DNA from: a bacterium
GTDB taxonomy: Bacteria; Planctomycetota; UBA1135; GCA-002686595
Length of the DNA stretch: 44,446 nucleotides
Reading direction: 5' to 3'
Assembly (NCBI GenBank): GCA_024228395.1
Contig: JAAETM010000231.1
Location: forward strand, 1 to 44,446
A program made the translations under genes and the position numbers. The notes beneath the pieces are model-generated. The model ran no database searches. It was not told the DNA's origin and saw nothing but the letters and a program-made list of their open reading frames with translations. Positions within the stretch are counted from its first letter, which is position 1; each line of letters starts with the position of its first letter. Positions 36,401-43,500 of this stretch are shown piece by piece.

Positions 36401-36793
36401 GGGAAAGTCCAGCTCCTCTCCACGGACCAGGGCATCCAGGTATTTACGGCCACCCGTGCGGCGGACCTTCTTCTTGGGCAGGGCCAGTACCCTGAGACTG
36501 GGATCGATGGGACAATCTACTGGGAAGGCGACACGCACGGAGATCGTGGGACCACCGGCGGCGGCGGAGCTTCGCAGGGACGTGGAGGCCTGGCCGGCTA
36601 GCTGGGTGGAAGCTTCTTCGTCGGCCCCGGGCACTAGGTGGGCGGCGTCCGGGGCTTCTGTTTGTTGATTGCCCTCGCCGTCCGGATCAAGGGTGAATAA
36701 TGGATCGGGTGCGCTGGGGCGATCGAGAACCCAGTGGGTTCCACCGGCCATTAGGACAAGGAAGAGCAGGGGGACGAGTTTGCGGGCATTCAT
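33452..36793 (-). CDS. Large secreted protein with carboxypeptidase-regulatory-like repeats
   Basis: This is an envelope or secreted protein of 1113 residues. The N-terminal hydrophobic segment (about residues 5-24) is a signal anchor and is followed by an acidic, Pro-rich linker. I see eight to nine repeats of about 65-90 residues of the pattern G-x-I/V-x-G-x-V...DG-x-P-x-x-G...T-D-x-x-G-x-F/Y...L-x-P-G-x-Y-x-V, the prealbumin-like carboxypeptidase-regulatory domain (for example GSIAGQVLSPSGLPVPGA, GGISGAVRTPDGKPASGI and GTVHGTVRGPGGLPLAGV). Such repeats usually mediate adhesion or extracellular structure. The ATG at 36793 was chosen because the frame before it starts with a poor codon. It overlaps modA by 4 bases, so the repeat protein is translationally coupled to molybdate uptake genes. 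A G9 run lies at 36247-36255. Confidence 0.9.
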   Translation of the reverse strand: MNARKLVPLLFLVLMAGGTHWVLDRPSAPDPLFTLDPDGEGNQQTEAPDAAHLVPGADEEASTQLAGQASTSLRSSAAAGGPTISVRVAFPVDCPIDPSLRVLALPKKKVRRTGGRKYLDALVRGEELDFPWSSAPVGANGYATLPLPADIIEPALILDGEFLYLKKGEPVDGQTEIILSPPLGSSLHLTLTTPDGSQPQGTIRLMGGQFSNQSPGFSSRVSPVEQGLIRGLAPDLNWMIQPQLEQHFSHGKLGVKLNAGERREVQLDLEMGCIVQGSVVDDDGQPLAKISVELVNIQPWARMTGKIDAKTDEDGHYSLGRIGSGPNTIRATEDGRRTVTSEELDLIDGETREDVHLVLSLGKSIAGTVYLPDGKPARGAFVSATHRTKVDGFGPMQRKRNQQASKAVADKQGYFKITGLEAKKYAIRARKAGRGSLGTKATFHASAPAVEAGTAGLRMDLEAPLILKGRVLDEQNQPVTAFRIKGKAVDDGGPEESQKFTSEDGTFQFEKLGTGRWRITANAEGYHQDEAHTIPLPANGTPLIIVLQREGSIAGQVLSPSGLPVPGAVVRANNGEGQRGFGRNRGPRAEADEEGLYLLDKLDPGTYQVTASSPDWADNEQILVDITPGLAAESITLQLRTGGSISGIVLESDGSPMTGRNVHWGDNAMAFASRGQTKTDSAGRFEFKNVTPGKWQVSAAPSFEEMGDRMQGRSGMDAMGNLMSDLLTQSVQVFERENTHIELGGEPKAPVVITGRVLYQGRPLPDAQVVAVAEGQAIMQGMKTDKSATDGTFELTVDRPGAHVISAHAGALGMETLIDVPSASDLAIDLVIPSGGISGAVRTPDGKPASGIRLSLQRNDGLARVRFQGSQTSTDVDGVYTFDGLQPGSYTVRANSSTFGGGNRNLGTETRENVRVTDDGLQRADFHLQTPGTVHGTVRGPGGLPLAGVSIFFRDSSGLLVRNLSRTQTDASGQFEREGLTPGNYTISARSTDQACEDTKQVSVRDSKTTQVQLNLEPATTLLISLLDLRGTAQRLRVEVLDHNGLHVETGMTPEVMRAQFRQGTSSSEKRVGPLPPGEYLVKTFAANGDSAEKTVRLTGGEQEKAITLRLTK

Positions 36794-36895
36794 GGTGAGG
36801 GGGGTTGGGCAGTTGAATAATACCACCAATTAGCGGGAACACCGTTGGGTTGAGCACCGTCGATGCATCGATTTGCGTTTATGTGTGCCACGGGT

Positions 36896-36923
36896 TTGAG
36901 CTAGCAGCGAATCGGAGTATCCT
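36896..36923 (+). promoter_or_regulatory. Weak candidate sigma-70-type promoter
   Basis: TTGAGC (36896-36901) and TATCCT (36918-36923) are separated by 16 bases, each matching the consensus at four of six positions. It precedes the plus-strand gene at 36960, and a C9 run (36933-36941) lies between it and the start codon. Statistical support is low. Confidence 0.3.
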
Positions 36924-36959
36924 GTCAGGGATCCCCCCCCCTCTGCGCTGGACCCCCAA

Positions 36960-38675
36960 ATGAGTTTCAATAAATCACTCCTTCTGCTGTGCCTTCTATT
37001 GTCGGCAATCGCTCCGCCCGCTTCCGCATTGGCCAGGGAAGAGTTGAAGACGCCGGTGAAGGCCTACTTCGTGAAAATTAAGGACCCCAAAGAGATGAAG
37101 TCCTTCCTCAAGAAGCACAACGTCATGAAAGCAGGGGACCAGTACTTGATCGTTGGCGAGGTTGCCATCGACGGAGATCTGAAGTTGAACGCGCCCGTGC
37201 AACTATATCAGGTCGCACTGCCCCGTAAGGCCAAAATGTCCAAGCCTCTTGCCTTGGTTCCCTATGAGTTCGACAAGAGTGGGAAGCGCAAGCACATCAA
37301 AAAGTTCAAGAAGTATAGGATTTCAGTACCGTCCAAGTACCTGGAGGTCGTGGAGATGGGCAATGGCCGCGGCTTTCGAACCGCAACCATTTCCGACTTT
37401 GGTTTGTATTCGGTGTGCAGTGATTTGGAGCGTCGTCGTCAAGAGGTGTTGGGGCTGGCCAAAGCCCTCAAGAAGCTGAAGCAGTCCGAGAGCCCGGTGG
37501 AGTGGAAGCGAACGCGCGACCAACTCCTATTGAGCTGGGAAGGGCTGGTTTCTTACGTGGAGAACTTTCCGCTCTTTGCTTCCTTAGGAGGCAGCCTACG
37601 GGCCGAGTTCGATAAGTCCCAGAAGAAGATCCGTGACATTGAGAAAAGCGACCGCATGGATGCATTCCGTGCTTCGGTCAAGGATGCCGAAGTTGAGGAA
37701 GTGGACCTGGAGGCTCCCAATGGAATGAAGTTCCATCAGATTGAGAGCAGGCACATTCGCATTGTTTACCTGATCGGCGAGGGTGGCATTACAGATGCTT
37801 ACGCCAAGGAGCTGGCCCTGCTCGCAGAGCAGGCCATCGAATTCTTCCGTTCCGTGGCCATCGATCCTTATCCTGAACTTGTCGAGGAACAGGACGGTGA
37901 CCTGCCGAGTATTCCCGACTCTATCTTTCAGGAGTACTTCATTGGGCCCGATAGCACGGAGTATCAAAAAGAGCTGTTCCCGGCCCAGTACAATCGGAAT
38001 CTGAGCGACGAACGCGTGTTTGAGGTCATGTCCACGGGCACAACCCTGCAGGGTACCCGCGAGGAGCCCTTGTTCCTGAGCTTCAGCAAAAACCGCCCGG
38101 GAAGCATGAAGGGTCTGGTCGTGCACCAGCTCGGTCACTCCCTCTCATCCCTGCACTACAACCACTCGAACAAGCGCAATGTGCGGCCGGCCCTTCCCTT
38201 GGTGCAGGAAAGTGTTGCCCGTTACCTGTGCTTTGAGAAGCTAGGCAACAACAACCTGCGCTGTACCAACTTCCAGGTTGCCAAGTATGCAAAGCAGGAT
38301 GTGGGTGATGGCAAGACCAAGGTCCAGCTGGGGGATTCCTTCCAGAAGCGTTTCTTTAAACTGGCCCTGCGTGCGCCCACCATGGAAGCCTGCGCGATCG
38401 TGCCCTTGAACAAACTCAATGAGCTGCACATGGCTAAGGGTTGGATGACATACTACTACATCCTCAACTTCGATGGACTGCTGGGGCAGCAGTGGCTGCG
38501 CGGCTGTCACGATGCGGTGACCAAAAAAGGTGATGGCGATCGAACCGGCCTGGACCGCAACGCTTGGCGCGATTCGACCAAGGAGCTTTACCCCGACGAG
38601 GATCTGGCGGGTGATCCGCTGCACCTCTATGAGGAACGTCTGAAGAAGGTTGCCGAAGAAGCTCTCGACGGCTAG
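36960..38675 (+). CDS. Secreted protein with degenerate zincin motif (HQLGH)
   Basis: A signal peptide (about 1-24, ending ASALA) precedes a 571-residue Lys-rich soluble protein. Residues 160-245 are helical, and from about 260 onward the fold looks like a gluzincin metallopeptidase: VVHQLGH at 387-393 and QESVARYL with Glu417 as the likely third ligand. The general base Glu of HExxH is replaced by Gln390. Substituting this Glu by Gln usually abolishes peptidase activity while leaving zinc binding, so this may be a zinc-binding pseudo-enzyme. The family is not one I can name. It is monocistronic, with a terminator 29 bases after its stop. Confidence 0.8.
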   Translation: MSFNKSLLLLCLLLSAIAPPASALAREELKTPVKAYFVKIKDPKEMKSFLKKHNVMKAGDQYLIVGEVAIDGDLKLNAPVQLYQVALPRKAKMSKPLALVPYEFDKSGKRKHIKKFKKYRISVPSKYLEVVEMGNGRGFRTATISDFGLYSVCSDLERRRQEVLGLAKALKKLKQSESPVEWKRTRDQLLLSWEGLVSYVENFPLFASLGGSLRAEFDKSQKKIRDIEKSDRMDAFRASVKDAEVEEVDLEAPNGMKFHQIESRHIRIVYLIGEGGITDAYAKELALLAEQAIEFFRSVAIDPYPELVEEQDGDLPSIPDSIFQEYFIGPDSTEYQKELFPAQYNRNLSDERVFEVMSTGTTLQGTREEPLFLSFSKNRPGSMKGLVVHQLGHSLSSLHYNHSNKRNVRPALPLVQESVARYLCFEKLGNNNLRCTNFQVAKYAKQDVGDGKTKVQLGDSFQKRFFKLALRAPTMEACAIVPLNKLNELHMAKGWMTYYYILNFDGLLGQQWLRGCHDAVTKKGDGDRTGLDRNAWRDSTKELYPDEDLAGDPLHLYEERLKKVAEEALDG

Positions 38676-38703
38676 TCGATCCTTTCAGGGTGATTCAACA
38701 GAG

Positions 38704-38739
38704 CGTGCCCCGGGCGATGTCTGCGGCACGTTTTCTTTT
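38704..38739 (+). terminator. Intrinsic terminator after the zincin-like gene
   Basis: CGTGCC (38704-38709) pairs with GGCACG (38725-38730) and is followed by TTTTCTTTT. The loop is long (15 bases), but the T-run is good and the position fits the end of the plus-strand transcript. Confidence 0.7.
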
Positions 38740-38877
38740 AAATTCAGCGTTCGGTTTGTGTGGCACTACCCATGGAACGCACGCCGAAAATCCGATCGAT
38801 GATGTATGGGAAATGTTGGATCTCGCGGAACTCTTGCATGCTTCTCCTGTTTCGCTCCTGTCTCCCACGAACCGCCC

Positions 38878-40461
38878 ATGCATATCATGAAAAAGTCAAT
38901 CATCATCCTCATGTGCGCTGGTTTTTCCACCAGTGCATTCGCTCAGGGACCTGACCCTGTGTTGCCCTCCACGCCGGACAACTACAGCTCGGTGATCCTG
39001 CCCGCCCACTTCTTTCAGAATAGCCCTCCTGGTGCTATCTCGGTAGTGGGTCAGGACAACACCCCCGGTTTCAATCCCATCACAGATCCGGGTGCAGCCT
39101 TGGGCCGAGTCCTGTTCTATGACCCGTCCTTGAGTTTGAACCACACGATTTCATGCGCGTCTTGCCACTCCCAAGCTGATGGGTTTTCGGATACCGCCCA
39201 GCTGAGCACCGGGTTCGATGGTGGGCTCACCGGCCGTCACTCCATGGGGTTGAGCAATGCTCGCTACTACGAGCAAGGTCACTTCTTCTGGGACGAGCGC
39301 GCAGCGACCCTTGAAGACCAAGTCCTTATGCCCTTGCAGGATTCGGTAGAAATGGGCATGACCCTACCGCTGGTGGTCGAACGCATTGAGCAAAGGGACT
39401 TCTACGATGCGCTCTACACCCAAGCTTTCGGTAACGCGACGGTCACCACGGGTCGTACCTCCCGGGCCCTCGCCCAGTTCATACGCTCCATGGTCAGTTA
39501 CCAGAGTCGTTATGATCAAGGTCGCGCCATGGTGGGCAACCCGGGCCAGCCCTTCCCGAACTTCACCTCCCAGGAGAACCTGGGTAAGCGGTTGTTCACG
39601 GTGCCTCCCCCTGCGGGCGGATTCGGTTGCGCAGCGTGCCACCGTGGTGAGGCCCAACTCAACCGCGCCGCCGGTACCACCAACAACGGTTTGGATGTCA
39701 ACACCACCGCTGACCAGGGCGTGTTCCTGACCACGGGCGACCCCGCGGATCGCGGCAAGTTCAAGGTGCCCTCCCTGCGCAACATCGCGGTGACCGCGCC
39801 CTACATGCACGATGGACGCTTCGCGACCATGGAAGAGATACTTGGCTTCTATAGCACGGGCATTCAGGCGCACCCCAACTTGGCCCCTGTCCTGCGCACC
39901 CCCGGCGGTCAGCCGGTTCGCTTCAACATGAGTCAGGGTCAAATCGACGCCCTCGTCGCGTTCTTCCACACCCTGACCGATACCACGTTGTTGACCGACC
40001 CCAAGTTCAGTGATCCCTTCCCCATGGGGTTGGGCTACACCTACTGTGACGACGCGGTGGACAACAGCACGGGTTATGCGGCATCGATTTTGGCAACGGG
40101 CTCCATCATCGCTTCTGCCAACGATGTGACCTTGCACGCGGTCAACCTGCCCGCGGACCAGTTCACCATGTTCGTGGCGGGCCCCTCCCAAGAGTTCAGC
40201 ACCAACCCTGGGGGTAGCCAGGGCAACCTCTGCGTTGGCGGAGGCCAGATCGGTGGTTTCGGTCGCATCGTAGACTCGTTGCAACTGTCCGGCGACATTG
40301 GAGCCATTTCCTACCAGTTGGATTTAGACAATGTGCCTATCTCTGTGGTGCCCTACCAGACGTCCGTCACCTCGGGCATGACCTGGAACTTCCAGTCGTG
40401 GTTCCGCGAGGCGGGTGGAAACAGCAACTTCTCAAACGCTGTGAGCATCACCTTCCTGTAG
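38878..40461 (+). CDS. Di-haem cytochrome c peroxidase (MauG/CcpA family) with C-terminal beta module
   Basis: A signal peptide starts MHIMKKSIIILM and ends AFAQ, giving a periplasmic protein. Two c-type haem sites are visible: CASCH (Cys93-His97) and CAACH (Cys251-His255). Family blocks such as DPSLSLNHTISCASC, FFWDERAATLEDQVLMPL and KVPSLRNIAVTAPYMHDG confirm the peroxidase domain (about 45-385), which reduces hydrogen peroxide using electrons from small cytochromes. Residues 389-527 are an extra beta-rich module starting YCDDAVDNSTGYAAS, with SQGNLCVGG and WNFQSWFREAGG. It is not part of classical CcpA and resembles modules I associate with planctomycete secreted proteins. ATG 38878 is chosen, with 38887 as the alternative. 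Confidence 0.9.
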   Translation: MHIMKKSIIILMCAGFSTSAFAQGPDPVLPSTPDNYSSVILPAHFFQNSPPGAISVVGQDNTPGFNPITDPGAALGRVLFYDPSLSLNHTISCASCHSQADGFSDTAQLSTGFDGGLTGRHSMGLSNARYYEQGHFFWDERAATLEDQVLMPLQDSVEMGMTLPLVVERIEQRDFYDALYTQAFGNATVTTGRTSRALAQFIRSMVSYQSRYDQGRAMVGNPGQPFPNFTSQENLGKRLFTVPPPAGGFGCAACHRGEAQLNRAAGTTNNGLDVNTTADQGVFLTTGDPADRGKFKVPSLRNIAVTAPYMHDGRFATMEEILGFYSTGIQAHPNLAPVLRTPGGQPVRFNMSQGQIDALVAFFHTLTDTTLLTDPKFSDPFPMGLGYTYCDDAVDNSTGYAASILATGSIIASANDVTLHAVNLPADQFTMFVAGPSQEFSTNPGGSQGNLCVGGGQIGGFGRIVDSLQLSGDIGAISYQLDLDNVPISVVPYQTSVTSGMTWNFQSWFREAGGNSNFSNAVSITFL

Positions 40462-40482
40462 GAAAGTGGCAGATCGAATCGG

Positions 40483-40521
40483 AGGCGCCTCGGGATCAAA
40501 CCCGGAGCGCCTTTCTTCTTT
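40483..40521 (+). terminator. Intrinsic terminator after the cytochrome c peroxidase gene
   Basis: AGGCGCCTCGGG (40483-40494) pairs with CCCGGAGCGCCT (40501-40512) except for two inner positions, with a six-base loop. It is followed by TTCTTCTTT. It lies 22 bases after the stop and 25 bases before the UvrA-like start. Confidence 0.8.
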
Positions 40522-40545
40522 GGCTGGAGCCGTTAGGCTAGGCCC

Positions 40546-43500
40546 ATGCAATACCCGATTCGCCTGCGTGGTGCGAAAGAGCACAACCTTCAGGGGGTCG
40601 ACCTGGACCTGCCCAAGGGGCTCTGGATTGCGGTGACAGGACCTTCGGGTTCGGGCAAGACGAGTTTGGTCTTCGATACGTTGGTGCGCGAGGGGCAGTG
40701 GCGCTACCTGGCAGGGCTCTCAGCCCGGGCGCGGCATTTCTTTGGGAAGCTCGGCAGCGCCCAGGTGGATGAATTGGGTTCCCTGCCCGTGCCCCTGGCC
40801 GTTGGTGTGCATCAGAGTGGGGGGCATGCGCGGTCCACCGTGGGAACCCTCTCTGGTTTGTTGGACCTTTGGCGCTTGTATTTCGCGCGTTGTGCCGTGG
40901 ACCCTGCGGGTGAGGCGGTGACCCGCAGCCACTTCAGCTTCAACCAGCAGGTGGGAGCTTGCGAGGCCTGTGCAGGTTTGGGGGTGATGGATCGCGTGGA
41001 CCGGGACCTATTGATCAATGATCCTGCGCTTTCCATCCGTGGGGGAGCGTTGGTCCCGACCCTCAAGAATGGGTACACGGTCTACAGTCAAGTGACCCTG
41101 GAGGTGATGGGGGAGATTTGCGCGGCCCATGGTTTCGATGTGGACACGCCTTGGCGGGATTTGAGCGACGAACAACGGCATGTGATCATGCACGGTACCA
41201 AGAGTTTGGAAGTGGCCTTCGGAAAACACTCGATCGAATCGCGCATGAAATGGGAGGGCATCACCGCGCGGCCCCGCGAGCAGGGGTATTACCGGGGACT
41301 GATCCCGGTCATCGAAGAAACGCTCAAGCGCAATCGCAATGCGAACATCCTGCGCTTTGTACGCTCGGTGGCATGCTCGACCTGCGAAGGGAGCCGCCTT
41401 GGGCGCGTGGGACGTGGGGCTCGCATTGGAGATCTGTGTTTGCCCGAGATCCTGGGCACAGCCGTGGAGGGTTGGAGTGACCTGCGGGACAGGCTGCCCG
41501 AGTCGGAAGTGGCGCAGGTGCTGATTCCTGAGTTGCACGCACGTTACGGCAGGTTGCAGCGCCTGGGACTCGCACATCTTTCTTTGGCGCGTGGTAGCAC
41601 TGGCCTTTCTGGGGGCGAGGCGCAGCGCCTGCGCCTGGCTGCCCAACTGACCGCAGGGCTCGGCGGCATGCTGGTGGCGCTCGACGAACCCACCCTGGGC
41701 CTCTCCCCCGATGGACAACAGGGCATGACGGATGTGTTGAACGAATTCAGGGATGCGGGCAATTCCCTTTTGGTGGTGGAGCACGATCCCGACATGGTGC
41801 GGCACGCGGATCATTGGGTCGCCTTGGGTCCCGGCGCCGGTGTGGATGGGGGGCGGGTCGTGTTTCAAGGGGATCCATCGGAGCATCCCCTGGGTGAAGT
41901 TCCCGAGCCCAAGGAAAAATCGCGCCAGGGCAGCGGGGGGATTTTGGAATTGGTTGGTGCGACCTTGCACAACCTGCGTGGGGCCCATCTGCAGGTTCCC
42001 CTGGGAACCTTGCATGTGGTGCTGGGGCCTTCCGGCGCTGGCAAGAGTTCCCTGGTGTTTCAAACCCTGCTGCCCGCCTTGACCGGTCAACCGGGTGGCG
42101 CTTTTGCCGAGCTTACGGGCGTGCCCGGGGGAAAGGCGCAAGCCGTGGATGCACGGCCTTTGGGCCGCACCCCGCGCAGCACGCCAGCCACCTGGTCGGG
42201 CCTTTTTGATGGTGTGCGCAAGTGGTTTGCCGCATCGCCGGATGCCAAGCAGCGGGGTTGGGGGCCGGGCAGGTTCTCCTACAACAACAAGGAAGGCCGC
42301 TGCGCCACCTGCGAAGGCTTGGGCGTGACCCGCATCGGTCTGCACCTATTGCAAGATGTGGAAGTGGTCTGCGAAACCTGCGCCGGCAGCCGTTATGGGG
42401 TGGAAACCCTTAAGGTAAAACGCGCCGGAAAGAACATCGGGCAGGTGTTGGGCCTTTCGGTGAGCGAGGCTGTTGAGTTCTTTCGGGGGCAGCCCGCCCT
42501 GCATCGGTTGTGTCAGGCCATGGAGAAACTTGGGCTTGGATACCTGTCCCTGGGTCAACCGATTCATCACCTGAGCCGCGGCGAGTCCCAGCGCATCAAG
42601 CTGGCCACCCTTTTGGGGGCCGAGCGCACGACGCCCAGCGTGCTTCTGCTCGATGAGCCGGATCGCGGCCTGCACCCCAGCGATGTGCAGCTGTTGATTC
42701 GGGCGCTCGACGCGTTGGTGGACCTGGGGCACACGGTGATCGCGATTTCGCACCACCGCCATTTGTGGGCGGCGGCGGATGGTTGCACGCGTGTGCAAGA
42801 TGGGCAAACCACGGCGCATCCAGACTTGGACTTTGCGCCCTTGAGCCAGGTGCAAAAACCCCGTGGCCCGAGTGTGGGCGCTGGGTCCATTCGACTGCGG
42901 GGAGTTCAAACCCACAATCTGCAAGGGGTGCATGTGGAGTTGCCCCACGGTCAAATCACCGGGGTCATGGGCCTTTCCGGTTCAGGCAAAAGCAGCCTGG
43001 CCTTCGACACCCTGGCTGCGGAATCCTGGCGTCGGTTTTCCGAGAGCTTGCCCTTCCAAGTGAGGCGTTTCATGCGTCGGTTGCCCAAACCCGCATTGGA
43101 AAGCGCCTCCGGGTTGACGCCGGTGGTGGCCTTGCGCCAGGGGGACGCGCGCGCCGGGCGACGTTCCACCGTGGCCACCCAAAGCGAAATCGGCCCCCTG
43201 CTGCGGTTGCTCTTTGCGCGCATCGGTTTGTCCGCCGGTGAACCCTGCGGCTTGACTGCGGGACACTTCAATACGGAACAAGGCCTGGGCGCGTGCACGG
43301 CATGTTCGGGGCTCGGTGTGGTGGCCAGATGCGATTGGGATCTGCTGGTCACCCACCCCGGGTTGCCGCTGTCGGGGGGCGCCATGAAAGGCACACGCCC
43401 GGGCAAGTTTTTCGGGGAGGCGGGGGGGCAGTACATGGCGAGTTTGCACGCCGCGTCCCCGGGCTTCGATTGGCATGTGCCCTTTGCGGAATTGCCCCGG

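Noticed and set aside
33452..36793. CRISPR-like or DNA tandem repeats in the large repeat protein
   Set aside because: The repeats are at protein level only and are divergent at DNA level.
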